From positions 124,001 to 188,000 of the forward strand of contig CBFHKO010000003.1 of assembly GCA_965656445.1 (NCBI GenBank): a DNA stretch of 64,000 bases, given 5' to 3'. Of the stretch, positions 9,543 through 18,586 are shown piece after piece. This DNA comes from JAHEJA01 sp965656445 (GTDB lineage Bacteria > Pseudomonadota > Alphaproteobacteria > Rhodobacterales > Rhodobacteraceae). Numbering within the stretch: the first letter of the stretch is position 1; each line of letters begins with the position of its first letter. A model generated the notes under the pieces. The model searched no databases and had not been told where the DNA came from. It saw only the letters and a program-made list of their open reading frames with translations. The position numbers and the translations under genes were made by a program.

Positions 9543-10433
9543 ATGCCAGAAAACCTATCAGACGTGTTGCCCCTCATTAAAGAGAGCGGCCCCATATTGA
9601 TTGCTGGCCCAACGGCGTCAGGGAAATCGAGTTTGGCTCTTGAATTGGCGCAGCGATGTGATGGATGCATTATCAATGCAGATGCGATTCAAGTTTTCGA
9701 CAATTGGCGTGTGTTGACCGCTAGACCAAGTCGTGAGGACGAGGCAAACGCCCCCCATCACCTTTATGGACATATTGCAAAGGATGCTGAGTATTCCGTC
9801 GGACATTGGCTGCGCGAGGTTGCACCGCTCTTAAAGAGCGAAAAACGACCAATTATTATTGGAGGAACGGGTTTATATTTTACGGCCCTGACCCAAGGCC
9901 TAGCAGATATTCCACCCACGCCGCCTGATATTCGCGCCCTTGGAAATACTCTGCGCGAAACGGAAGGTCTTGGCGCGCTCTTAGCTGATCTGGATAGTGA
10001 CACACGTGCGGCAATCGATGTACAAAACCCAATGCGAGTGCAGCGTGCTTGGGAAGTTTTGAAAAGCACAGGGAAAACTATTCTGGCATGGCAGCGCGAC
10101 ACCCCGGCCCCGCTTGTGGATTTAGCAACCACCACGCCAATCGTTTTTGATGTCGATAAAACTTGGCTAAACGAGCGGATAGACCGCCGCTTTGATATCA
10201 TGATTGAAACGGGTGCCCTTGACGAAGCCAAAGAGAACGCAGAGGATTGGGATCCCGATCTCTTATCAAGCAAAGCAATCGGAGCGCCTGAACTGATTTC
10301 GCATATCAAGGGAGAGATTTCGTTGGATGAGGCCCGCGACCTTGCAACGATTGCCACCCGACAATTTGCAAAACGCCAGCGAACTTGGTTCAAAAGCAAA
10401 ATGAAATCGTGGATTTCCCACTCTCCAACTTAG
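9543..10433 (+). CDS. miaA: tRNA dimethylallyltransferase MiaA
   Basis: MiaA prenylates adenosine 37 of tRNAs that read codons starting with U. The 296-residue protein opens with the P-loop GPTASGKSSLALELAQ (about residues 18-33) and INADAIQVFDNWRVLTARPS. IIIGGTGLYFTALTQGLADI follows, and the C-terminal ATRQFAKRQRTWFK is the tRNA-binding signature. The second motif reads NADAIQVF instead of the more common ADSMQVY, a change I regard as usual for roseobacters. A GAGG lies eight bases before the ATG. It is divergent from pyrH across a 134-base spacer that must hold both promoters. Confidence 0.95.
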   Translation: MPENLSDVLPLIKESGPILIAGPTASGKSSLALELAQRCDGCIINADAIQVFDNWRVLTARPSREDEANAPHHLYGHIAKDAEYSVGHWLREVAPLLKSEKRPIIIGGTGLYFTALTQGLADIPPTPPDIRALGNTLRETEGLGALLADLDSDTRAAIDVQNPMRVQRAWEVLKSTGKTILAWQRDTPAPLVDLATTTPIVFDVDKTWLNERIDRRFDIMIETGALDEAKENAEDWDPDLLSSKAIGAPELISHIKGEISLDEARDLATIATRQFAKRQRTWFKSKMKSWISHSPT

Positions 10434-10510
10434 GGATTTCACGCATTTGTCACTCTATTCGCTGTCAACCCCCAAAATCAGGTTGCAATTCTGCAAGATG
10501 TCGCCTTTTT

Positions 10511-10516
10511 TATAAT
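10511..10516 (+). promoter_or_regulatory. Possible -10 box for the ABC importer operon
   Basis: A perfect TATAAT lies in the 244-base spacer between miaA and the substrate-binding protein gene, about 160 bases before the start codon. No good -35 hexamer stands 17 bases upstream (the spacing falls on ATTCTG), and TTGCAA at 10483 is too far. The assignment is weak. Confidence 0.3.
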
Positions 10517-10677
10517 CATATGTCGTCTTTTGAAGAAAAAGTGACGAAAGATGACGTTGACGCGGCGATGATAATATTGCCGAATAGTCGTAGCTTCGGG
10601 GCGCCTTTGTGCGTCATGGGGAGACAGGAGCCCACAAGTGGTTCCAACAAATGGAAATGTGTCACAGGGAGAACACG

Positions 10678-12351
10678 ATGACGCAAGTAACAAATTCAAC
10701 AAGCTCAATGCACCCAGCAGCAGAGATGTATGCACGCGAACTTAAGGCAGGCCAACTTAGCCGCCGTGAGTTCCTTGCACGTACAACTGCGCTCGGTCTA
10801 ACAGCATCAGCAGCTTATGCTTTGGGTGGGATTGCTTCCCCTGCGCAGGCCGGTGGTCACGCGCAACAAGGTGGAACATTGCGCTTCCAAATGGAAGTTC
10901 GCGCGCTCAAAGATCCACGCACATATGACTGGACACAGATTGCAGCCTTCTCAGCTGGTTGGTTGGAATATCTCGTTGAATACAACAACGACGGTTCTTT
11001 CCAGCCAATGTTGCTCGAAAGCTGGAGCGTTAATGATGATGCGACAGAATACACATTGAACGTTCGTAAAGGCGTTAAATGGAACAATGGCGATGATTTC
11101 ACAGCCGAAGATGTTGCACGCAACATCGAAGGATGGTGTGACAAATCTGTTGAAGGTAACTCAATGGCCGGTCGTATGGCATCATTGATTGATCCAGAAA
11201 CAGAAAAAGCGGCTGCAGGTGCGATCACTGTTGTTGATAGCCATACAGTCAAGCTCACATGTGGTACATCTGACATCACAATCATTCCTGGCATCGCGGA
11301 TTACCCTGCGGCGATCACACACGCAAGCCACACAGCGGATACAATGCTCTCTAACCCAATCGGCACAGGCTACATGTTGCCTGAGAGCCTTGAAGTTGGT
11401 GTTAAGGGTGTCTTGGTACGCAACGAAGGCCACGACTGGTGGGGTTACTCTGCTGGCAAAGGTGGTTTCTTGGATCGTATCGAATATGTCGATTACGGCA
11501 CAGATCCTGCGGCATGGGTGGCAGCAGCGGATGCTGACGAAGTTGACGCAATCTGGGAAACAGTTGGTGACTTCGTTGACGTCTTTGACGGCCTTGGCTG
11601 GACAAAATCCGAAGTTGCGTCAGGCGCGACAATCGTTGTGCGTCCAAACCAATTGGCAGAAGATGCAAACGGCATGAAGCCTTTCGCAGACAAGCGTGTC
11701 CGTCAAGCGATCGCAATGGCTGTGGACAACAACATCTGTCTAGAGCTTGGTTATGCAGGTCTTGGTCAAGCGGCGAACAACCACCACGCTGGCCCAATGC
11801 ACCCAGAAACTGATCCAAACGCAAACCGTTTGCCACATGATCCAGCGAAAGCAAAAGCGTTGATCGAAGAAGCAGGCATGGCGGATTACGAATTCGAATT
11901 GCACTCAATCGATGATGACTGGCGTAAAAACACAACTGACGCTGTTGCAGCCCAGTTGCGTGATGCAGGCATCAAAGTGAAGCGGACAATCCTACCGGGT
12001 TCAACATTCTGGAATGACTGGACAAAATACGCGTTCAGCTCAACAAACTGGAACCACCGTCCATTGGCTACTCAGATTTGGGGCCTCGCATACCGTTCTG
12101 GTGAAGCTTGGAACGAATTTGGTTGGTCAAACCCTGAATTTGACGCACTTTTGTCTGAAGCAAACGCAATCGCGGATGCAGATGCACGTCGTGAAGTTGC
12201 GGCCAAGTGTCAGGCAATCATCGCAGAAGAAGGCGTTACAATTCAGCCATACTGGCGTTCATTGTACCGTCACCACAAAGATACTGTTGTTGGTTGCGAT
12301 ATGCACATTGCGTATCTTCCACAAATCTATAAGTGGGGCTTCAAAGCCTAA
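10678..12351 (+). CDS. ABC transporter substrate-binding protein, family 5 (peptide type), Tat-exported
   Basis: This 557-residue extracytoplasmic solute-binding protein has a twin-arginine signal, LSRREFLARTTALGLTASAA, at about residues 23-42, with an AQA cleavage site shortly after. The mature part shows the SBP family 5 pattern: RFQMEVRALKDPRTYDWTQ, LLESWSVNDDATEYTLNVRK, VKWNNGDDFTAEDVARNIEG. The ATG at 10678 follows AGGGAGAACACG. The genes downstream encode permeases and ATPases, so a full importer is present. The ligand cannot be told; family 5 includes dipeptide, opine, nickel and osmolyte binders. A Tat signal suggests folding before export. Confidence 0.93.
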   Translation: MTQVTNSTSSMHPAAEMYARELKAGQLSRREFLARTTALGLTASAAYALGGIASPAQAGGHAQQGGTLRFQMEVRALKDPRTYDWTQIAAFSAGWLEYLVEYNNDGSFQPMLLESWSVNDDATEYTLNVRKGVKWNNGDDFTAEDVARNIEGWCDKSVEGNSMAGRMASLIDPETEKAAAGAITVVDSHTVKLTCGTSDITIIPGIADYPAAITHASHTADTMLSNPIGTGYMLPESLEVGVKGVLVRNEGHDWWGYSAGKGGFLDRIEYVDYGTDPAAWVAAADADEVDAIWETVGDFVDVFDGLGWTKSEVASGATIVVRPNQLAEDANGMKPFADKRVRQAIAMAVDNNICLELGYAGLGQAANNHHAGPMHPETDPNANRLPHDPAKAKALIEEAGMADYEFELHSIDDDWRKNTTDAVAAQLRDAGIKVKRTILPGSTFWNDWTKYAFSSTNWNHRPLATQIWGLAYRSGEAWNEFGWSNPEFDALLSEANAIADADARREVAAKCQAIIAEEGVTIQPYWRSLYRHHKDTVVGCDMHIAYLPQIYKWGFKA

Positions 12352-12370
12352 TTGCACATTCGTGTAAATG

Positions 12371-12403
12371 GGGGCGCGATTTCGGGTAAATCGCGCCCCT
12401 TTT
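12371..12403 (+). terminator. Stem-loop with U-run after the substrate-binding protein gene
   Basis: A perfect 12-base stem (12371-12382 with 12388-12399), a five-base loop and a TTTT tail follow the stop codon by 19 bases. Within an ABC operon such a hairpin usually lowers read-through into the permease genes and protects the binding-protein mRNA, so the binding protein is made in excess. Confidence 0.85.
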
Positions 12404-12463
12404 CTACCTAATACGCGGTATAAGCGTAAGGGATGCTGACCCAACAAACTCACAGGGACATCT

Positions 12464-13510
12464 ATGGGACTGTTTATTCTCAGACGATTTTTCATCATGG
12501 TGTTTACCGCACTGTGTTTGACATTTGTCGTCTTCTTTCTGACGAATCTTTATCCAAACCTCGAAAAGCTTGCCAAATCTGAAGGCAACTTCCGCATGTC
12601 CGACAGCGAAGTTTCCTCGTTTCTCGGCAATCGCGGCTATTTGGATCCCCTCCCCGTAAAATATGGTCAATGGCTGGGTGTCTTGCCCGGCTATGTGATC
12701 GAAGGCTCCGACGGACAAATCCGCGCCAAATGTCAGGCACCGGGTCAAGCTGTCGAAGACGCGCCGATGTTTTGCGGTATTTTGCAAGGCGACTGGGGAT
12801 TTTCCACGGTCTTTAAGGATGAAGTGGGCTCAATCATTGCAACGCGCTTGTCTTTGACGGGCAAGTTGATGTTCTGGGTCATGGTCCTAATGGTTCCCTC
12901 TGCTCTTATCCTCGGCGTCCTCGCTGGCATGCGCGAAGGAAGCAAAACAGACAGGACCCTGTCAACAGTGGCGATTATGACCACGGCGACTCCTGAATAT
13001 GTCTCTGGTGTTATCTTGATCGCGGTCTTTGCCTCCTCAGCATTTGGATTAAAGTGGTTCAAAGGGACCGCAACCAGCGCGATGGACAGCGCAAATTTTG
13101 AAAACTTTTTCTTGCCTGTTTTGACCATTGCCCTCTACGGCATGGGCTACATTGCGCGGATGACGCGCGCCTCCATGGCCGAAGTGATGACTGCGCAATA
13201 TATCCGAACCGCCCGCCTCAAAGGTGTGGCATTCAAAAATATCGTTCTGAAACACGCGCTCAGAAACGCATTGATCGCGCCGTTCACTGTCATCATGCTG
13301 CAATTTCCATGGCTGTTAAACGGTGTCGTGATTGTTGAAACACTCTTCAACTACAAGGGATTTGGTTGGGTTCTGGTCCAAGCGGCTGGCAACAACGACA
13401 TCGATCTCTTGCTCGGCGTATCTGTGGTTTCTGTTGTGGTCGTTTTGGTCACTCAGCTGATTTCCGACATCGGCTATGTTTACCTTAACCCACGCATTAG
13501 CGTCACTTAA
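12464..13510 (+). CDS. ABC transporter permease, DppB type
   Basis: This 348-residue inner-membrane protein is the first permease of the importer. The N-terminus LFILRRFFIMVFTALCLTFV is the typical first helix of DppB/OppB. The EAA loop appears around YIRTARLKGVAFKNIVLKHA (about residues 246-265), the contact site for the ATPase, followed by GVVIVETLFNYKGFGWVLVQ. Compared with classical DppB there is an added periplasmic stretch with two cysteines (AKCQAPGQAVEDAPMFCG), which could form a disulfide. An AGGGA lies upstream of the ATG, and the next permease follows after 15 bases. Confidence 0.92.
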   Translation: MGLFILRRFFIMVFTALCLTFVVFFLTNLYPNLEKLAKSEGNFRMSDSEVSSFLGNRGYLDPLPVKYGQWLGVLPGYVIEGSDGQIRAKCQAPGQAVEDAPMFCGILQGDWGFSTVFKDEVGSIIATRLSLTGKLMFWVMVLMVPSALILGVLAGMREGSKTDRTLSTVAIMTTATPEYVSGVILIAVFASSAFGLKWFKGTATSAMDSANFENFFLPVLTIALYGMGYIARMTRASMAEVMTAQYIRTARLKGVAFKNIVLKHALRNALIAPFTVIMLQFPWLLNGVVIVETLFNYKGFGWVLVQAAGNNDIDLLLGVSVVSVVVVLVTQLISDIGYVYLNPRISVT

Positions 13511-13525
13511 TCAGGAGGAAAGACT

Positions 13526-14719
13526 ATGGAAGCTTTAAGCTGGGGCGCCATCCTTCTGGCAATGTTGACACAATTGACACCGGTCTGGATCGCATTGATC
13601 GTGACCTTTACCGTGTCGATATACTACAAACGCAAACTTGGTCTTTATGGCAAGTTGTTCGATAGCACGATTGGGATGATCGGATTTGCTATTGTCATGT
13701 TCTGGGTCTTCGTTGGCTTTTTTGCCGGCGCTTTGGACATGATCATGACCCATGATCCCTTGGCCCAACTCTCAGGCATGAAGAACAAAGTGCCCGGAAC
13801 CGGCCTGCGTAGCCCAGAAGACGGGCAATATGCGTATTACCTCTTGGGGGGTGATAACCTTGCGCGCGACATCTTTAGTCGTGTGATGGCCGGCAGCGCG
13901 GTCGTAATCGTGATTGCACCATTGGCAACGGTCTTTGCCTTTATGGCGGGGATTACATTGGGTTTGCCTGCGGGATATTATGGCGGTCGCTTGGATATGG
14001 TTTTGTCCTTCTTGGCAAACCTCATCTTGGCCTTCCCTGTGATCTTGTTGTTCTACCTCTTGGTAACACCTGAAATTCGACTGACAGGTCTGCCGCAATA
14101 TATGGCTGTGGTTTTGTTTAGTTTCCCATTGGTGTTTTACACAGTTCTCATGAATTCGCGGTTTTATATCCAACCAAAGAAACGCAACCTCTATATGGGG
14201 ATCGGTGTTGTGGTTTTAGGATGGCTTTACATTTCACTCATCAACGAGCCGGGATCAAAGATCACGATCTTCAACGCGATTGACGGGTTCGATGTGGATG
14301 CGGGGCTTTTGACCGTGTTCGTGGCTGTGGTCTTTGTGAATTCACCGACAGTGTTTCGTATTGTGCGCGGCTTGGCGATGGATATCAAAACCCGCGATTA
14401 TGTGGCTGCGGCCCAAACCCGTGGCGAAGGTCCGTGGTACATCATGCTTTGGGAAATTTTGCCAAATGCGCGTGGTCCATTGATCGTCGATTTCTGTCTG
14501 CGCATAGGCTACACAACCATTTTGCTTGGCACTTTGGGCTTCTTTGGACTTGGTCTCGCACCAGAAGATCCAAACTGGGGCGCGACGATCAACGAAGGGC
14601 GCAAGCTCTTGTCGATCTATCCGCACCCTGCTCTGCCGCCTGCGTTTGCCTTGCTCAGCTTGGTCTTGGGCTTGAACCTACTCGCGGATGGCTTGCGCGA
14701 AGAAAGCCTCAAAGATTGA
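13526..14719 (+). CDS. ABC transporter permease, DppC type, enlarged
   Basis: This is the second permease of the importer, 397 residues against about 300 for classical DppC. It has an extra N-terminal membrane helix (about residues 5-28) before the usual first segment. It also has an added segment between the core helices, roughly residues 205-260, containing a further helix (IGVVVLGWLYISLI). The EAA loop is clear: YVAAAQTRGEGPWYIMLWEI, then GTLGFFGLGLAPEDPNWGAT. A strong AGGAGG stands before the ATG. The enlarged form is probably a subfamily trait paired with the fused ATPase downstream. Confidence 0.92.
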   Translation: MEALSWGAILLAMLTQLTPVWIALIVTFTVSIYYKRKLGLYGKLFDSTIGMIGFAIVMFWVFVGFFAGALDMIMTHDPLAQLSGMKNKVPGTGLRSPEDGQYAYYLLGGDNLARDIFSRVMAGSAVVIVIAPLATVFAFMAGITLGLPAGYYGGRLDMVLSFLANLILAFPVILLFYLLVTPEIRLTGLPQYMAVVLFSFPLVFYTVLMNSRFYIQPKKRNLYMGIGVVVLGWLYISLINEPGSKITIFNAIDGFDVDAGLLTVFVAVVFVNSPTVFRIVRGLAMDIKTRDYVAAAQTRGEGPWYIMLWEILPNARGPLIVDFCLRIGYTTILLGTLGFFGLGLAPEDPNWGATINEGRKLLSIYPHPALPPAFALLSLVLGLNLLADGLREESLKD

Positions 14720-14726
14720 TCACTGT

Positions 14727-14748
14727 TGGCGCAGGACATCCTGCGCCA
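14727..14748 (+). other. Intercistronic stem-loop between permease and ATPase genes
   Basis: TGGCGCAGGA is followed by its near-exact reverse complement (14727-14736 and 14739-14748), leaving a tight loop. No U-run follows, so it is more likely an mRNA-stabilising or RNase-limiting element than a terminator. Confidence 0.55.
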
Positions 14749-14798
14749 GCTCCGATTGGGTAGATCACAAGAGATGATCCCCACAAAGGGAGAAGAAA

Positions 14799-16889
14799 AT
14801 GAATAAGATTACGGATTACGAAGGTCCAATTCTCGAAATTGACAACCTGTCGATTTCCTTCTTTACACGATTGCGCGAGATACCTGCGGTTATGGATTTC
14901 TCGGTCTCTGTTCAACCAGGCGAAGCTGTTGGGTTGGTGGGCGAATCTGGATGCGGTAAATCCACTGTTGCCCTTGGGGTGATGCAGGATTTGGGCGTAA
15001 ACGGCCGCGTTGTTGGCGGATCGATTAAATTCAAAGGCCGCGACTTGGCTCAGATGACCGCGGATGAATTGCGCGACGTGCGCGGCAATGAAATCGCGAT
15101 GATCTATCAGGAACCAATGGCGTCGTTAAACCCTGCGATGAAAATCGGCAAACAGCTGATGGAAGTCCCGATGATCCACGAAGGTATCTCAGAGGCCGAT
15201 GCCTACAAACGTGCCTTAGAAGTCGTCACAGATGTAAAATTGCCAGACCCTGAACGCATCTTGAAATCCTATCCGCATCAGCTTTCTGGTGGTCAACAAC
15301 AGCGTATCGTCATTGCGATGGCGTTGATGTCCAAGCCATCTTTGTTGATCTTGGATGAACCGACCACGGCGCTTGATGTGACCGTTGAGGCGGCTGTGGT
15401 TGAATTGGTCAAGGACCTCGGCAAAAAATACGGCACCTCCATGCTGTTTATTTCGCATAACTTGGGTCTCGTTCTAGAAACCTGTGATCGTATCTGTGTG
15501 ATGTACTCTGGCGAAGCGGTTGAGCATGGCTCTATCGATGACGTCTTTGACAAGATGCAACATCCCTACACACAGGCCTTGTTCCGCTCTATCCCACTTC
15601 CAGGCGCGGATAAAAATTCACGTCCCCTAGTGGCTATTCCTGGAAACTTCCCGCTGCCGCATGAGCGACCCAATGGCTGTAACTTTGGCCCACGCTGCGA
15701 TTATTTCGAAGCAGGTCGCTGTGATGCAACTGCAATTCCAATGTCCGCCATTGAGGGCGATGACCGACACGCATCACGCTGTTTGAAATTCAACGAAATT
15801 GATTGGGATGCACCGCTTTCCGCCGTTGTCACCAATGAAAAAACGGCACCTGGCAAAGTGGTTTTGGAAATTGATAACCTCAAGAAATATTATGAGGTGT
15901 CTGCCAATGCATTGTTTGGATCCTCTGGTGCTAAAAAAGTGGTCAAGGCCAACGAAACCCTGTCCTTTTCTGCGCGCGAATCTGAAACATTGGCCATCGT
16001 TGGTGAATCAGGCTGTGGCAAAAGTACCTTTGCCAAGGTTCTCATGGGGCTTGAAACCGCAACCGAAGGTGAAATTCGTCTAGACGGCAAAAACATCGAA
16101 AGCACAGGGATCGTGTCGCGTGACACGCAAACGGTGGCAGATGTTCAAATGGTGTTCCAAAACCCATTTGATACGTTGAACCCCTCGATGACAGTGGGTC
16201 GTCAAATCATCCGCGCGCTTGAGATTTTCAAAATTGGCAACACAAACGAAGAGCGTCGCCAACGCATGTTGGAATTGCTTGATCTGGTGAAGCTGCCTCG
16301 CGCCTTTGCGGATCGCATGCCGCGTCAGCTCTCTGGTGGTCAAAAGCAACGTGTGGGTATTGCCCGCGCCTTTGCGGGTGGTGCACGGATCGTTGTTGCG
16401 GATGAACCTGTCTCGGCGTTGGATGTGTCAGTTCAAGCGGCTGTGACGGATCTCTTGATGGAAATTCAACGCAATGAGAAAACAACACTGCTGTTCATCA
16501 GCCATGACTTGTCCATTGTGCGTTACTTGTCAGATCGTGTCATGGTGATGTACCTCGGCCACGTGGTAGAAATCGGTACAACAGACGAAGTCTTTTCACC
16601 GCCCTATCACCCCTATACCGAGGCCTTGCTCTCTGCGGTTCCAATTGCGGACACAAGCATTGAAAAGCAGCATATCGTTCTTGAGGGCGACATCCCATCA
16701 GCGATGAACCCACCGAGCGGCTGCCCCTTCCAAACGCGCTGCCGTTGGAAATCACAAGTTCCCGGTGGATTGTGTGAAACCGAGATTCCAGAGGTGCGTA
16801 CGATCCAAGACGGACACCAGATCAAATGTCATCTAAGCGAAGATATCCTCTCCAGAATGGAGCCGGTTATCAAAATCGCAGCAGAATAA
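14799..16889 (+). CDS. ABC transporter ATP-binding protein, two fused ATPase domains (DppD-DppF type)
   Basis: This 696-residue protein carries two complete ATPase domains, replacing separate DppD and DppF. Domain 1 has Walker A GESGCGKSTVALG near residue 48, signature LSGGQQQR near 165, and ILDEPTTALDV. Domain 2 has GESGCGKSTFAKV near 404, LSGGQKQR near 510, and VADEPVSALDV. Each half ends in a cysteine-containing oligopeptide-transporter C-terminal extension (GPRCDYFEAGRC and QTRCRWKSQVPGGLC). It energises the importer encoded upstream. GGGAGAAG precedes the ATG. Confidence 0.95.
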   Translation: MNKITDYEGPILEIDNLSISFFTRLREIPAVMDFSVSVQPGEAVGLVGESGCGKSTVALGVMQDLGVNGRVVGGSIKFKGRDLAQMTADELRDVRGNEIAMIYQEPMASLNPAMKIGKQLMEVPMIHEGISEADAYKRALEVVTDVKLPDPERILKSYPHQLSGGQQQRIVIAMALMSKPSLLILDEPTTALDVTVEAAVVELVKDLGKKYGTSMLFISHNLGLVLETCDRICVMYSGEAVEHGSIDDVFDKMQHPYTQALFRSIPLPGADKNSRPLVAIPGNFPLPHERPNGCNFGPRCDYFEAGRCDATAIPMSAIEGDDRHASRCLKFNEIDWDAPLSAVVTNEKTAPGKVVLEIDNLKKYYEVSANALFGSSGAKKVVKANETLSFSARESETLAIVGESGCGKSTFAKVLMGLETATEGEIRLDGKNIESTGIVSRDTQTVADVQMVFQNPFDTLNPSMTVGRQIIRALEIFKIGNTNEERRQRMLELLDLVKLPRAFADRMPRQLSGGQKQRVGIARAFAGGARIVVADEPVSALDVSVQAAVTDLLMEIQRNEKTTLLFISHDLSIVRYLSDRVMVMYLGHVVEIGTTDEVFSPPYHPYTEALLSAVPIADTSIEKQHIVLEGDIPSAMNPPSGCPFQTRCRWKSQVPGGLCETEIPEVRTIQDGHQIKCHLSEDILSRMEPVIKIAAE

Positions 16890-16897
16890 GAAAATGG

Positions 16898-16925
16898 CGC
16901 CGCACCTTGCGGCGTCTTTTTTTTT
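16898..16925 (+). terminator. Rho-independent terminator of the ABC importer operon
   Basis: CGCCGCA and TGCGGCG pair across a three-base loop and are followed, after TC, by a run of nine T. It lies a few bases after the ATPase stop codon. Confidence 0.92.
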
Positions 16926-16942
16926 AGGATAAGGATTTGACT

Positions 16943-17269
16943 ATGTCCCGTTTCGCACCCCTCCCTGAGGTGCCTTATTACGCAGTGGTCTTCTCTAATC
17001 AGGCGTCCCAATCCCCTGATGGCTATGCTGATATGGCCGCGAAGATGAATGACATTGCCAAAACAATGCCCGGATATCTCGGCATAGAGAGTACGCGTGA
17101 CGTTGATGGCTTTGCAATCACAGTGAGCTATTGGCGCGATGAAGATGCCATCAAAGGATGGCGCAACCATGCCAAGCATCAGATTGCCCGCGAGATCGCG
17201 CGCGAGCGGTGGTATGAGCATTTTACCGTACGTGTCGCCAAAGTTGAGCGCCACTATGAGGGACCCTAA
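16943..17269 (+). CDS. Antibiotic-biosynthesis-monooxygenase (ABM) fold protein
   Basis: This small 108-residue cytoplasmic protein has the dimeric alpha/beta-barrel ABM pattern: YYAVVFSNQ as first strand, helix YADMAAKMNDIAKTMPGYLG, strand ITVSYWRDEDAIKGWRNHA, helix QIAREIARERWY. Proteins like this are often called heme-degrading or quinol monooxygenases, but many have unknown roles. The ATG at 16943 has AAGGA eight bases upstream. The gene begins just after the ABC terminator, so it may be transcribed separately. Its 3' end overlaps the convergent lytic transglycosylase gene by four bases. Confidence 0.85.
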   Translation: MSRFAPLPEVPYYAVVFSNQASQSPDGYADMAAKMNDIAKTMPGYLGIESTRDVDGFAITVSYWRDEDAIKGWRNHAKHQIAREIARERWYEHFTVRVAKVERHYEGP

Positions 17270-17835
17270 GGTTTCATAATGACACGCACGTAATTTTGCG
17301 TTTCTTTATAGGGCGGAATGCCTCCGTAACGTTTGACGGCTTCGGGTCCAGCATTATAGGCCGCAAGCGCCAGTGACCACGATCTAAACCGTTGATATTG
17401 CTCTGCTAAATAGCGCGCACCACCGTCTAGGTTTTGATGCGGATCTCTTGGATTGACGCCCAAATATCGCGCTGTATCAGGCATCAGCTGCGCCAACCCA
17501 ATTGCCCCTTTGGGAGAAAGCGCTTTGGGGTTCCAGCGGCTTTCTTGATGAATGAGCCTTAGAAATAAACTCTCTGGGATATTATTTTCCCGCGCAATAC
17601 GGCGCGCCATTGTCACATAGGGACCTGAATATTTTGCCGAATTTGGGATGTCTTCAGGCGCCCCTGGGATATAAACCGACGGAGGTTTGAGGCGAACAGA
17701 ATTGGAATATTGCTGCTTGGCTCTCAAATCCAACGTGCGCAGCTGCAATTGATATTGCATGCCAGGCGTTTCTGACACCACTGGGCTTATGGGCCATAAA
17801 AAGGCACTCGCAACAATCGCTTTAACTAAATTCAT
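17266..17835 (-). CDS. Lytic transglycosylase, SLT domain
   Basis: This 189-residue exported protein has an N-terminal signal peptide (cleavage probably after PISPVVSE). The Slt70-like catalytic domain covers residues 85-185: catalytic glutamate in LRLIHQESRWNPKALSPKGA, then GLAQLMPDTARYLGV and LALAAYNAGPEAVKRYGGIP. Such enzymes cut peptidoglycan glycan strands to form 1,6-anhydromuramyl ends, for cell-wall turnover or assembly of machines through the wall. It is divergent from ssb across about 180 bases. Confidence 0.93.
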   Translation of the reverse strand: MNLVKAIVASAFLWPISPVVSETPGMQYQLQLRTLDLRAKQQYSNSVRLKPPSVYIPGAPEDIPNSAKYSGPYVTMARRIARENNIPESLFLRLIHQESRWNPKALSPKGAIGLAQLMPDTARYLGVNPRDPHQNLDGGARYLAEQYQRFRSWSLALAAYNAGPEAVKRYGGIPPYKETQNYVRVIMKP

Positions 17836-18013
17836 TTGTCCTCACTCTGAGGAAAGTGATAAATGAAATTCCTGCGAAAACAACCGAATGTAGAACCGTG
17901 AGCAAGGCTTCGCGCGGAATTGTTGGATTTAAGCCAAAGTTTAACCTTTTCTTCACGCCCGTGGGATGGTGTAACACTAAAAACGACGTTTCAAGATTCG
18001 ACAGGAGAGACAG

Positions 18014-18541
18014 ATGGCCGGCTCGGTAAACAAAGTAATTTTGATTGGTAACTTGGGCCGCGATCCCGAAGTGCGTAATTTCCCAAATGGGGGCAAAGTC
18101 TGTAATCTTCGCATTGCTACATCTGAGACATGGAAAGACCGCAATACAGGCGAGCGCAAAGAGCGCACAGAATGGCATTCGGTTGCGATTTTTTCCGAAC
18201 CGCTTGTGCGCATTGCTGAGCAATACCTTCGCAAAGGATCAACGATCTATATCGAAGGCCAGCTAGAGACGCGCAAATGGCAAGACCAATCTGGCGCGGA
18301 TCGTTACTCAACTGAGGTGGTCCTGCGCCCATACACATCCACTTTGACAATGCTTGGCGGCCGTAATGACGGTGGCTCAGGTGGCGGCGGCGGCTCTTAT
18401 GGTGGCGGTTCAACAGACGGTGGCGGGTACGGCGGTGGCTATGACAGCGGACCATCAGACAGCGGCTTTGGTGGCGGTGGCTCAGGTGGAGGCGGAAATA
18501 GCGGTCCAGCCCGTGATCTAGACGATGAAATCCCGTTCTAA
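18014..18541 (+). CDS. ssb: Single-stranded DNA-binding protein
   Basis: SSB coats single-stranded DNA during replication and repair. The 175-residue protein has the OB-fold start SVNKVILIGNLGRDPEVRNF, the TEWHSVAIF strand and YIEGQLETRKWQDQSGADRY. A glycine-rich flexible linker (about residues 116-165) follows, and the acidic tip DDEIPF binds partner proteins. AGGAGA precedes the ATG. The linker is unusually rich in glycine, with several runs of four or five. Confidence 0.97.
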   Translation: MAGSVNKVILIGNLGRDPEVRNFPNGGKVCNLRIATSETWKDRNTGERKERTEWHSVAIFSEPLVRIAEQYLRKGSTIYIEGQLETRKWQDQSGADRYSTEVVLRPYTSTLTMLGGRNDGGSGGGGGSYGGGSTDGGGYGGGYDSGPSDSGFGGGGSGGGGNSGPARDLDDEIPF

Positions 18542-18558
18542 GAGATAGACATAGAAAC

Positions 18559-18581
18559 AGGCGCCTTTCGGCGCCTTTTTT
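18559..18581 (+). terminator. Rho-independent terminator after ssb
   Basis: AGGCGCC pairs with GGCGCCT around a four-base loop, followed by five T. It lies about 17 bases after the ssb stop, and the convergent aroB ends just downstream. Confidence 0.92.
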
Positions 18582-18586
18582 GTAAC

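Noticed and set aside
10483..10516. A full sigma-70 promoter with TTGCAA and TATAAT
   Set aside because: The spacer is 22 bases, too long for a normal promoter; only the -10 box is listed at low confidence.
17929..17945. A CtrA-like site (TTAA...TTAAC) upstream of ssb
   Set aside because: The spacing is eight bases where the known CtrA consensus needs seven, so it probably does not bind CtrA.
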